In this document: in pieces, positions 20,323 through 30,564 of the stretch
Position numbering within the stretch: the first letter of the stretch is position 1
How the letters are laid out: every line of letters begins with the position of its first letter
Assembly (NCBI GenBank): GCA_008704415.1
Contig: VXIS01000429.1
Location: forward strand, 1-33,170
Source of the DNA: Sphaerosporella brunnea
Lineage: Eukaryota; Ascomycota; Pezizomycetes; Pezizales; Pyronemataceae
Length of the DNA: 33,170 nucleotides
Direction of reading: 5' to 3'
Made by a program: the position numbers and the translations under genes
Notes under the pieces: generated by a model
The model's input: only the letters and a program-made list of their open reading frames with translations
Databases searched by the model: none
Told to the model about the DNA's origin: nothing

Positions 20323-21103
20323 TGTATACATGAGTTCTTCAATTTCCAAACGTGATTCTCAGGAATAAAAGATCCCTGCATGTTTCGAAAATCATCATCA
20401 CAGACATCGCTGCATTGTTATTCCCTTTGGAGTTGCTTCTGTGGGGAGGCAGATCAACGACTCGGCAGCAACCCCAGGCAGTTGTCAAGAATGACGCTGC
20501 TCTAGTCTTGGTCTCGCCGGCAACTTGCTCCACCTTGCATTCAATATCTTGCAGATGCCGCAAGTGTTGTATACACTCTTTCAATTGCTGAAGTTGCCGT
20601 GCAGTACTTTTCTCACTGTTTTGACTGCAGTGAATGCACTCATAGCGCTACGTCTTATTTGTTAGTTTGAGCGCACACTGACAGCATAAATTTGAATTAC
20701 ATTGGAACACTCAGCGTGTTCTGCATCGCGCCAATAGCAAAACGCAGCTGATCAGTTCTTTGTTTGGTTTATAAGGCATCATGGAGATGAGGCATTGCGA
20801 GTGATGTCAACAATTCAAAAACAGTGAGTTCGCCTCCGCGGGTTGATGTTGCTCGAACCCGACCTGCACTGCATCATCGGGGTATTGGAAACCGATGAAG
20901 ACGTAGCGATAGGTTTCCTACAGTCTCGTTTGTATCCGGCAGTATTTTGTCCGTCCTTAGTATATAGCAATACCATGCTGCCGTGTTCTATAGCTGGATG
21001 GACAATGAATGACGATATTAATAAGAGTTCAATTTGGGTCCCTTTGATATTGTGATTGCAATCTGAAATGGGAATATAGAAGCTGCGGAAAGAAAAGTAG
21101 CGA
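20323..21103. other. Interval without recognised gene
   Basis: A minus-strand frame at 20584-20339 (81 residues, helical start MKECIQHLRHLQDIECKVEQ) could be part of a host gene into which the MULE inserted, but I do not recognise it. The rest, to the gypsy fragment, shows nothing I can name. Confidence 0.35.
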
Positions 21104-21805
21104 TTAGGCTTGTATGGTTAATCTACGCACCTGATTATATGAGTCACTAACTACCAAGCATCCAACGCCTATACAGGCGATGGAATATATGATCTTCAAA
21201 TCATAGCCTGCCAACTCTTGTGCCCATCTTGCTTGACGACAATTCAACACTTTGAATGTCGTAAAGTATTCCAGATTCTTATAATCCGTATACGCCAAAA
21301 TGATGTGAACAGCTGCCTCGAGATATTTCTCCATTCCTTAAAGCATAATACTATTACTAGGATTTCTTTATCATGAATTTCGTAATTTATCTCAGCCTTG
21401 TCCATTTTACAAGAATGGAAGACAACAGGAAGAAGTTTCTTCTTAAATTCTTAAGATAACACACCACTAATTGCAAAGTCACTTGCGTCGGTCTCAACAA
21501 TGCACTGCAGGGTTGGGTCATAGTGTCTCACGATTGGTGCTGAAGTAAAGCGGTGCTTTAATTCTTTAAAACTCCACAGTGGTTGCCTATTCCATGCCCA
21601 AGTATTTCCTTTCTTGGTTAAGTCCGTTAAAGGTTTAGCAATCATAGAAAAGTACTCAATGAAACGGCGATAAAAGTTAGCAAACACCATGAAACACTGA
21701 ATGTCCTTGACGGAAGTTGGTACTTCCCAGGCCAGGATGGTTTGCACCTTATCTTGAGCCATGATAATCCCTTCTGCTGAAATGATAAACCATAAAAACT
21801 CAGAT
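21104..21805 (-). pseudogene. Ty3/gypsy pol fragment (end of RT and RNase H)
   Basis: Minus-strand frames read EGIIMAQDKVQTILAW (21780s), then the RT thumb/connection (VKDIQCFMVFANFYRRFIE) and RNase H (CIVETDASDFAISGVLS). After a stop they continue with [13 protein letters not shown]. After a frameshift they reach [17 protein letters not shown] and RQARWAQELAGYDLKI. These are conserved gypsy RNase H motifs. Stops and frameshifts make it dead. It is cut at about 21805, where a hAT-like end starts, so the hAT element probably inserted into it. Confidence 0.85.
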
Positions 21806-21817
21806 TAGTGATGCACA

Positions 21818-21946
21818 CGAGCCGAGCCGGCTCGAGCCAAAAGCTCGAGCCTCAAGCCCGAGCCGGCTCGAAATATAATTGTTCAAGCTCGAGCTGGCTC
21901 GAACAAAAGTAGTTCAGGCTCGAGCTGAGCTCGAGCTTTGTGATAG
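21818..21946. repeat. GAGC/GCTC palindromic repeat array
   Basis: Motifs such as agccggctcgagc and caagctcgagctggctcg alternate in both orientations. They form the subterminal part of the hAT-like end. Confidence 0.75.
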
Positions 21947-22149
21947 AATTTTGATACTCCGCTTCCGGGTGCAGCGACGAACCCCACCTCAAGTCAACCC
22001 AACCACCCTCCAACACCCGTCACTCGTACCTATGTACATCTCTACTGTTGGATGATTTTAACCGAAAGAAGAAACTAACTACGGAGCAAGCAGAACGGCC
22101 GAAAACACAGCTACTTAAGATGAGTGCGGAGGCCGGCGGGCCTGATCCT

Positions 22150-22312
22150 CCGGCAGGAGCTTGAGCCAGACCGGCGGCGGAGCTTCAGCCAGACCGGCGG
22201 CGGAGCTTGAGCCAGACCGGCGGCAGAGCTTGAGCAAGACCACCGGCGAAAGCAAGACCAGCGGCGAAGCCTGAGTAAGACCGGCGGCGAAGCCTGAGCA
22301 AGACCGCCTCCG
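22150..22312. repeat. Minisatellite, about 24-base unit
   Basis: About seven imperfect units built on gagccagaccggcggcggag follow one another. Later units change to gagcaagaccggcggcgaag. Array length is likely to vary between strains. Confidence 0.8.
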
Positions 22313-22364
22313 ACCAGAAATGGAAACAACCGACACCTACAATGCGATGAGTGCGGCTGGGTAG

Positions 22365-24284
22365 ATAAACCTCGGGTCCTCGACCCTTCCTTCTAATCAA
22401 CTTACCTTACCCTATCCTACCCGAACGCCCCTCCACACGCACCGCTCCCTCTCCCCCAACACCCTCAAAACCTACAACAAGCGCATCCATCGACGGACAG
22501 GGAAAGTCTCGAATAAACATAGCAAGCCTCGTGAACTAGTCCGCTGCTGCCACTGCAACAAGCGTTGGGGTCCGTACGACTCTTCACACACTACTACCAT
22601 CGATGTGGCAAACAGCGATCATGATCAGGAAGAGGGCACGGACTCGGCCGCGGAAGTTGCTCTAGACTCAGGTTCTGATATCATACTACAAGACGAGCTT
22701 CGAACGATTGATCAACGGCTGCTGAAGAAGGCCTTCTTTATTCAAGTGTACAAAAAAGAAGAGGAACCGCCGCCGGACGAGATGACAGCTATGTTGCGGG
22801 AATTCGGCGCTCAGGGCTTGTTCGTGGAACCTACATACTGCAACGTCAAGGAAGGGGGTCACCAATTTCAAATCGTCATTGAAGAGGGAGCGAAGAGTCC
22901 GTTCCGGTCACCTTATCGCATATCCTCAAAAGAGGAAGCAGAGCTGCATAGACAACTGGATAAAGCAATCCGCCATGGATGGATCACGCCGTCTTCCAGC
23001 AGCTACGGATCGCCGGTCTTGTTTGTGCCAAAAGCAAACGGAAAACTGCGAATGTGTATCGACTACAGTGCAGTCAACAGGATCACCGTGAAGGCTCGCT
23101 ACCCTCTACCGCACATCGAAGATCTCTTTAATGGATTGAAGGGGTCCACGGTATTCCTCAAGCTTGATCTCGCTAGCGGGTACCACCAAATACGTATTGC
23201 AGCAGGCGATCGCCACAAGACCATGTTTACAACCAGGTTTGGACTCTACAAATGGTGTGTGTTGCCATTCTGCCGGGCCAACGCCCCTAGCCAGTTTATG
23301 AGGATGATGGACGGACTGCTAACCCCCACGATGCGACGGTTCGTAGCAAAATACCTGGACGACGTGTTGATACACGGCCACTCAATGGAGGAGCACGTAC
23401 AGCACGTTCGGAGCGTCTTAAAAGTGTTGCTGGACAAAGGATTGCGGGTGAAGTGGAGCAAGTGCGAATGGACCAAGGCGCAAGTTGAGTTTTGTGGCTT
23501 TCCGGTGTCCGGCAGCGGAATCCACACGCAGGAACACAGGACCGCAGCAGTACGGGAATGGCCTCGACCAGAAAATGAGAAAGAGGTGCGGGGGTTCCTC
23601 GGGCTAACCAGCTACTACCGAAAGTTAATTGACCACTACGCTCATATGGCATTACTGCTCTATCAAATGAGCAGAGTGACGACAGACAAGCGCAAGAATA
23701 AAAAACATCAACCGTTTGAGTGGACTGAGGAATGTCAAGGAGCATTCGATGCATTGAAGCATGCTGTCTACACCGCACAAGTATTGGCCTTACCCACTAA
23801 GGAGGACCGCTTCATCTTGCATACGGACGCAAGCAAGTACGCTGTAGGGGCAGTATTGTCTCAGCAGCAGGAAGATGGGACCAAGGTGATTGGCTACTAC
23901 AGCCGCAAATTGCACGATCCAGAAACCTGTTACCCAGCCTACGATCGGGAGTTATTGGCCATTCGGGACGCGGTTGTCCACGGGAAATGTCATCTGCATG
24001 AGGCCGCTGAATCTTTCATGGTTTATACTGATCATGCGACCCTTCGACATATTCTTACTCAGCCACATTTGACAATTCGGCAGATGGACGCGCTGTCAGT
24101 CCTTCAGAACTATGACTACGAGGTCCGTCATCTATCAGGAGCGAAAAACAAGGTAGCTGATGCCTTGTCACGAAGATCAGACCATCGACGTGAGCGTGCG
24201 GGAGTGATGCAGGCACACTCTGGAGGAGTGCTGCGGACACGCTGTCAGGTAATGGCGGAGCTGTCACTTACCGCTGAGGAGTGA
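22365..24284 (+). pseudogene. Chimeric open frame: BED-like finger plus gypsy RT/RNase H
   Basis: One frame is open from after a TAG at 22362 to the stop at 24282. The first 80 codons look hAT-like (C-x2-C in RCCHCNKRW). From about residue 120 it is Ty3/gypsy: SPYRISSKEE, WITPSSSSYGSPVLFV, RMCIDYSAVN, KLDLASGYHQI, catalytic YLDD (about 23350), and RNase H HTDASKYAVGAVL, YDRELLAI, YTDHATLRHIL and VADALSRR. Gag and protease are absent. The RT and RNase H read well and keep their catalytic residues, but the pol frame ends early at a TGA; more stops follow before integrase. No host start codon was identified; the first in-frame GTG is 22605. Confidence 0.8.
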
Positions 24285-25864
24285 GTGGCGGACTTGAAGA
24301 CGCAGCTGGAGTTTGACACATACTTTGGACCAATTTGGCGCCTGTTGATGGACCTTAGCGCTCGAGCTCCACCCCATCAGCACCAACAACAGAACGTCAA
24401 CTGTGGGTGAAATCCAGACTGCACTGTCTTCATGATGGCCTGGTAATCCACTCAGACAAATAAAGCGACGTCAGCGTGCCAATATGGCTTTGCATTCTCT
24501 AGTCGTTGACGAGACGCGTGCTACATGAAGCTCACGATACCCCCTCTGGAGGCCACTTTGACCCAGATTGCACATACATGCGTTTGTGTGAAGACTTTTT
24601 CTGGCCACGGATGTGGGATTCCGTCCGACGCTATGTGGAAGGGTGCGACATGTGTCACGGAGTCAACGGACGGCAACGAAAACTCATGGGGCTGCTCCAG
24701 CCTCTGCCGATTGCAAAGGGACGCTGGTCACATGTTGGTGTTGACTTCATCACAGATCTGCCAGACTCAGCCAGCAGGAATGATTGTGTGGTTACTTTCA
24801 TCGACTACATGACAAAGAGAGTGTACTGGCGGGCATACAAGAAGACCTTGGATGCAGCCGAGTTTGCCCAGCTGTTCATTGACAATGTCATCCGATTGTA
24901 CGGGGTCCCAGAGGAGGTTGTCTTCGACCGCGACGTGCGCTTTCAGGAGTTCTGGACAGAAGTTACACGGAGAATGGGTACGAAGCTGTTGAAATCAACC
25001 GCGTTTCATCCACGGACCGACGGTTTAGCCGAAAACAGCAACAAAACAATCACCAAATACCTCAAGGCATACGCCACGCATAGCTCAGACAACTGGGACG
25101 AAATGCTGCCCCTGGCAGAGTTTGCCTACAACAGCTTGGTTCATTGCTCCACCAAGATGACGCCCTTCCGTCTTGACCTGGGCTACGATCCGGAAATCCC
25201 ACTGAATGCCCTTGCAAGAGCTGCGAGATTGGGTCGGCCATCGGCTAGTACACTGCAAGGCAGTGAATTCGTCGACCGACTAGCGAGACTGCTTAGTGTG
25301 ACGTAAGATACGCTGCGGGAAGCACATGACTGACAGGTGGTGGAGGCAAATCAAAACCGACAGCCAGTGGATAAGCGCATAAAGGAAGGCGTGATGGTGT
25401 TTCTCGATGGGAAAGACCTACCCATCACCTATGCCAACGTACGCCCCGACCGTCAAAAGCTTATACACCGGTACTTGGGTTCCTACAAAGTCATTCGCAT
25501 GAGAAACACAAACGCTGTGGAGCTGGACCTTTCCAATGATATGTCCATACACGATGTAGTTAACGTGAGCCGCTTGAAACTCGATCGGACAGATAAAAAG
25601 CGTATCTACATTACGCCACCGCCGCCAGTACGCACCAGCCGATCAGCAACGTCCTATGTTGTAGAGGCAATTGTGGGACACAGGCCGGACAAAAACAAAG
25701 GAGGCGCCTGAGAGTACGAGGTCAAGTGGGCAGGATGGGATACGGCGGACAACACGTGGGAACTGGAGGTAAATCTTGCGAAAGCAGCAGAGATACTGCG
25801 AGAATACTGGAACAAGCATGGAGGACGGCCAAGGACGGTGCGCGCGAGCGCGTAGAGAAGACGT
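24285..25864 (+). pseudogene. Gypsy chromovirus integrase and chromodomain, broken
   Basis: After several stops the integrase resumes at about 24506. It has the zinc domain HEAHDTPSGGH...CDMCHG and the catalytic core VGVDFITDLP, VFDRDVRF and the Glu in GLAENSNKT. A stop at 25304 separates it from a C-terminal part (25337 on) with VMVFLDGKDL and YLGSYKVIRMRNTNAVEL. A chromodomain follows: YVVEAIVGHR, then a TGA at 25709, then EYEVKWAGWDTADNTWE. The chromodomain would direct insertion to modified chromatin. Three or more nonsense changes show it is inactive. Confidence 0.85.
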
Positions 25865-25940
25865 CGTACATGATGTGTTTTTTTCTTCTATTGAGTTCTG
25901 GATCTTCGAGTTGACACTGGAAGATATCATTGGAGGGATG

Positions 25941-26112
25941 TGATGTAGGAGTGTGGAGTGCGGGCACGTGACTTAGGGTTGAGGCTTGGCGGAGGAGGCT
26001 CGGCAGAAGATAATGTATATATAGACCCAGGGAAACTCATCCTAGAATCGAACTCACTTTCACCTTCTGACGCGACACCTCCCCATAGAAACTCGGACAG
26101 AGACAGATTACA
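25941..26112 (+). repeat. Candidate 3' LTR of the chromovirus
   Basis: A purine-rich tract (tggagggatg) ends at 25940 and is followed by TGATGTAGG. A TATA box (gtatatatag) lies near 26012, and ATTACA at 26107-26112 gives a TG...CA border. The length of about 172 bases is short for a gypsy LTR. No 5' copy was found upstream of the pol gene, so the element is truncated at its 5' side and the right border is a guess. Confidence 0.5.
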
Positions 26113-26384
26113 TGATAGGACAGTGGCGTGAGGGTATGCGAGAGATAACTGGTTTGCTAGGTAATGTCATGTGTGATACTTTTCAGGGAGCATTGAGCAG
26201 TAGGGAGAGTAAGGGTGTGAGCCGGAAAGAATTTTGGGACTTTGCAGACAAGCAGCGTGCCTTGCATCGACAGCTGCAGGAGGAACAGGAAGCAGGACAG
26301 GCATAAAACTATAAGAAAATCATGACAATGCTGCAGAAATTCCTACCTGAGGATTTATCATCACCACCTCACGAAGGGTTCTGA
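26112..26384 (+). pseudogene. Small unrecognised ORF next to the Harbinger remnant
   Basis: The frame reads MIGQWREGMREITGLLGN through KEFWDFADKQRALHRQLQ, meets TAA at 26304, and continues as NYKKIMTMLQKFLPEDL to 26384. The C-terminal half is helical and Gln/Glu-rich. It converges on the Harbinger transposase. PIF/Harbinger elements often carry a second gene with a Myb-like domain, so this could be its C-terminal remnant, but no Myb motif is seen. Function unknown. Confidence 0.3.
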
Positions 26385-26446
26385 CTAGCAGTTGTAGTGT
26401 ATATAAGTTAAAAATAAAAAAATAAGGAATTTCATACACCTGCATT

Positions 26447-27782
26447 TCATTCCAGACTCACCAGCGGCCATTCCATCTCTGGATGGATATACTCGCGAGC
26501 GGTGGGTGGATCCACACCAAACCTGTGCGCTGACTTTGAACCATAATAGCAAACATGTAAGTTTGTCAACAGCACAGAAACCGCATAATAAGCACCAATT
26601 GGTGAAAAACCCAATTGCAACTTGTACTTGTGTCATACAAAGTACCAAGTTTGAAGAATTTCACCAAAACTCCACTCAACAGCTATCTGTTGCCTAGACA
26701 TCTGCTTGTTAAACTCTTCCTCTTTAGCAGTGAATGGCTATCCAGGGTATCGTTTGTACGGGCCCATAACACCAAAACCAGGTTGATAGGCAGCATCGCC
26801 ATATACGTAGAGTTGCGTATCATCAACCATCGGAGGGTGCTAATTAATGGGAGGTAGACGATGTGCATAAACGCATACAATATCTGAAAAGTGGGAGTAA
26901 TCAAACATTCTTCAGTCTCCCCCTGTTCCCGCATATGGTCCTATATATACTGTTAATGACTATAAGAGTATGTTCATTGTAGTACACACCATCCAAATGA
27001 GTCATTAAATTGTCACCTATTGTCACACCTTGGAATTTAATTCCATGACATTTTTTGTAGCCCGAATACCACGATTGCTGTGGTCGTGTACCAGGTCGAA
27101 AAATGACATGTTGTGTCCCATCGATGAACCCAAAACACTGCTGGCGGGTACATCCAACTGCCCCCAGTAAATTTGCAATCGTTCAGGTGTTAATCTGATA
27201 CAATCCCACTGTAGCAGCTGCTCAAACAGAGCATGTAGGTACACAACAGTGTCATTGAACACACCCTCTTCCCATGAGGTGCCATGGCCAAACATTTGTT
27301 CATGGTTAGCAAGCTCAAAAAAAAAATATACGCTCCTGTACATCACACGTATCCTTATACCGCACTGGATACAACGGCCTGCGTAGCACCACACAGAGTG
27401 CAGTCTTTGGTGCTGAATGATAACTTTTGCGGTACAGCATCGCATCATCTAAACCCAACAGCGCCGTCATTTCTAGGATTTGTGTCTTAGAAAAGCGGAG
27501 ATGCTCAGTGCAACAGTTAACCTCCTAGTCTTCAATATTGAAGCGAAATTGTCTGTATGGAGGGCGGCTCCTGTACTGCCTCTCCACTCTATGTCTCGGT
27601 CCTCGGACAAGCCGTGCTTCCAGGGCCTGCCTTGTGCGCAAACGATTGTCCCTTGCCTTTTTCCACATCAGCACAAAGGGATCCCCTTGGATTACCGCAG
27701 TGGAAACAACAGTCATCACTGCGGCAGCAGCGGCGGCAGCAGCGGCGGCAGTGCGGGCGTTGGCTGGCATTTTAACTACCAC
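26447..27782 (-). pseudogene. PIF/Harbinger transposase, decayed
   Basis: The DDE transposase can be followed on the minus strand through several frames. The N-terminal part has RSRPPYRQFRFNIED, then LRFSKTQILEMTALLGL, ALCVVLRRPLYPVRYKD and LLQWDCIRLTPERLQ. The catalytic core shows FGFIDGTQHVIFRPG (first Asp), GYKKCHGIKFQGVT, YGDAAYQPGFGVMGPY (second Asp) and QIAVEWSFGE (Glu), then YYAVSVLLTNLHVCYYGS and GVDPPTAREYI to a TGA at 26447-26449. All three catalytic acids survive, yet at least three stops and several frameshifts break the gene. Inverted ends were not found. Confidence 0.85.
27706..27760. repeat. GCAGC trinucleotide-type repeat
   Basis: Imperfect gcagcagcggcggc repeats encode a run of ten or so Ala residues at the N-terminus of the Harbinger transposase remnant. 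Confidence 0.7.
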
Positions 27783-28001
27783 GTATAGTATGGAGGCGGT
27801 CGGTAATTGTTGGTGGTGGGGTTGTCACTGTCTGTGTCGGCGTCGCATGCACGCGCAATTCTACCTTTGGTGCTGTGACCTCACTTTCCCGCCAACAGCA
27901 ACCTTACAAAACTTTTCCGGATCCCCCTATTAGCCACACGCTAATATTTTCTTAAAAACCGGCCGCTGGCATTGTAAAACTCGGATAGGTTTTTGCTGGC
28001 A

Positions 28002-28526
28002 TTAATAGAGAGTTTGCGATTTGCGTTTACTGGCGCGGCCGAGTGCCAAGCTCCGGATTTTCTGATTGGCCCGCACAACAAAAAAACCGTGAAAATAAAA
28101 ACTCGGCCATCAAAGTTCATCGTAAATTGGAAGCTCCCACTTGTAGTCAAATTTGTCGCAAAAAACACTATCTAGCACGTCTTGGAGGGCTTGCTGGGCC
28201 GTCATGAGTTGAAACGGTGATGCTGAATATCCAGCGTTGCCACACAACGCCACACATCAGCCTCCCACTCCCCCGCCCAGCTACCCCTCCGGGACGTGCT
28301 GGATCGCGTTTTTTGCGATGGATTTGACTACAAGTGGGAGCTTCCAATTTACGATGAACTTTGATGGCCGAGTTTTTATTTTCACGGTTTTTTTGTTGTG
28401 CGGGCCAATCAGAAAATCCGGAGCTTGGCACTCGGCCGCGCCAGTAGACGCAAAAATCAGGCGGTGACCCGAAGTCTTGGCCAGCTTAAATTTGCGTCTG
28501 GATGCAAATCGCAAACTCTCTATTAA
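28002..28526. mobile_element. 525-base fold-back (long inverted repeat) element
   Basis: Two arms of roughly 200 bases are reverse complements: 28002 to about 28200 against about 28275-28526. Outer ends start TTAATAGAGAGTTTGCG and finish CGCAAACTCTCTATTAA. The arms read as the same peptide on opposite strands (GRVFIFTVFLLCGPIRKSG), which shows the near identity. The right arm has about 50 extra bases near 28450-28500. A loop of about 70 bases lies between. The TTAA or TTA at each edge fits a piggyBac- or Harbinger-type target, but the choice cannot be made. There is no coding gene. It behaves like a MITE or fold-back element. Confidence 0.88.
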
Positions 28527-28846
28527 TGTAGATCTTTGCTGCTGAAGAAAAGTGGCAAAACGGGAGCAAAAATCGAGATAGATACCTATGAGACCCTCTT
28601 CATCCAAAGAAGTGATCAGCCCAATACAACTAACCCCAAACCCCCAGGCAAGAGTAAATGATCCGAAGAACCCCTTCAACCTATGAATCCACAAAACTTC
28701 AGGGAATACCCTATGGAAGCGGTGTATAAAATACAAGTTGCAAAAGACAAAGGAAAATTATCGTCCGCTACACGAAACCTCGCCATTCCAAAAAAAAATT
28801 GAATGTTATTGAAGACTCATTTTCATGAGACCGTCATGTGTGTCTA
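28527..28846. other. 3' flank of the 551-residue gene
   Basis: AT-rich sequence without a recognisable gene. It probably contains the polyadenylation region of the minus-strand gene that ends at 28847. Confidence 0.4.
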
Positions 28847-30564
28847 TCAAATCGTCAGTGACTGAACCCGATAGATCAATTCCACGGACGAACCATTAAG
28901 GCCCTGGAAATTGAGCCTTTTACCAGTACCTGCCATAGGAGGAGACTGTGCAAGTTTTGGGCTGTTTGAAAGTCCCGGAGAGACCGCTCTCCGCTTAAAA
29001 ACGTTGGGCTGTTCGAAACGTTCATCATCCACGCGTCTCCTCTTGAGCCGCCGCATGTCTGAAGGGATTGAACTGGGAGAGGTAAGGCATGAAGAATCCG
29101 AGTTCATCTGATTGAGTTGGCTGATTGTGTCATGGAAATTACTGGTAGAGGAACCAACCACTATATCCCCATCACTCCCAGCCCGCGAACCTGGATAAGC
29201 AGGCGGACTACCATTGATACCTTCCATTTGATCTCCGAACCAAAAGCCACCATGCCGTTCGGCTTGCTTTGAAAAGCTTATTCCGATTCCGCGGCTCCCC
29301 ATCTGGGATGTGTTGTCGCCGCTTTCAATACCCTGATCGTCCAGAATGCTGTTTAATTCTGCCTCCATTGAGCGGTTTTCCCCTTGTGAATGCTGTGGCG
29401 AGAGGTGTGGTTCGTCCTCCTCCCGAATTTGCCTTGTTATCTCGGCCTCTCGTTTGACCTCGACATCAACTGGAGACGATTCTTCTATCAATGCTGCCTT
29501 GATTCGTTGGAAGTTTTTGGTTTTTGGCAACAACGATCCACGTCGCGACACAGGTCGACGTACAGGATCCGGATGGTCCGGCTCATATTCCAGGGCAGAC
29601 GGCCCGAGGGTCAAACTGTCTCTCCGACGTATTGAATAATCGAATCCTGCGCCCATCATTGACGCATGCGAAATTGGCTGCATAATTGGTGATGGCGACA
29701 TCATTGTCCTGTTTCTATTGTTATTATTTGGCTTCCGTAGTTGTCTAGCACCAAAGCGGGCTTTCTGGTGGTTGCGCAGCGATATGGAAGCGGCGGACTC
29801 AATGTGCGTAGGCGCCGGATTGGGTGCATTGTTAGTCGGGGCGACGGCGTCCATAACGTGGAAATCGCCATCTAGATCTTCGTCACTGGTTGAATCGCTG
29901 TCATCTCCCGAAGGTGCGTAGTCCAGCATCGATGCGGACCCAAATGACGACGCATGCGACGATCCAGCGAGAGCGTTATTGCTTATTGGAGATTCGAGTG
30001 GCCTGTGATTGACTCGAGGAATCGGGTGGCCACTATTGCTGGCGAGCGGTGATGAATCTGGTGACGCTTCTGCCAGGGTCGAGTGATGGAGTGACGTGCC
30101 TAGCGAAGGCCGTGAGCAATGAGTCCCACAAGTAGCGGATACGTGTGAAAGAAGCACGAACAGGATCGTGCAAAATCCAACCTTGGCCGTCTGGCGATAG
30201 AATAGCCCAATGCTGGATCGAGAACCGGAGAAAGAGGGCCACGAGATGGCATCTGCAAAGCCAGACGGTTCGAGAAGTTCAGGCGGCACGGTGTATATGG
30301 AGGGTTCGCAGGCGCGGAACCTAGCTGACCTGTCGCAGCTGTAGCTTGGGTTGGAGCCTCAGCACTGGTATTGACGGCATTGTCGCCGGAGTCTTTTGCG
30401 GGGAGTCCATTAGTGCCAACGCCGATGTTGTCTGGCATGATCTTTGAGGATGTGATGCTGCCGTTCGCATCCTCCGGGAGAGAATGAGTGGTGGTTGCAG
30501 CCGCGAGCTGAGAAGATAGTGAGGATACTGAGCCAGGACGGACGACAGTGTTGTTGGATTGCAT
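28847..30564 (-). CDS. Conserved fungal disordered protein, probably nuclear
   Basis: Two exons (30564-30162 and 30099-28847) joined across a 62-base intron (donor GTTCGT, acceptor CTAG) give 551 residues. Splicing restores the motif RRPRLDFARSCTSLHHSTLA at about 125-144 followed by SPDSSP; I recall a similar motif in fungal proteins of unknown role, and this supports the junction. Most of the rest is low-complexity Ser, Asn and Pro with acidic runs (GDDSDSTSDEDLDGD). Repeated RRDSLTLGP and SRRGSLLP look like kinase sites. The C-terminal MRRLKRRRVDDERF (483 on) and FKRRAVSP resemble nuclear localisation signals. No enzyme domain is visible. A regulator or scaffold in the nucleus is my inference. 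The 3' end might hide a further intron. Confidence 0.75.

Larger units (their letters stand above)
21806..22604 (+). mobile_element. hAT-like element 5' end and possible BED-finger exon
   Basis: At 21806 the sequence switches to TAGTGATGCACACGAGCC followed by many palindromic GAGCCGGCTCGAGC-type motifs to about 21950, as seen in the subterminal repeats of hAT transposons. A block of about 24-base tandem repeats lies at 22150-22312. A plus-strand frame open from 22365 reads KTYNKRIHRRTGK and then VRCCHCNKRWGPYDSSHTTT, which resembles the BED zinc finger that starts many hAT transposases. The frame then runs into gypsy pol, so the rest of the hAT element is missing here. The right end and the 8-base duplication were not found. 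Confidence 0.5.
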
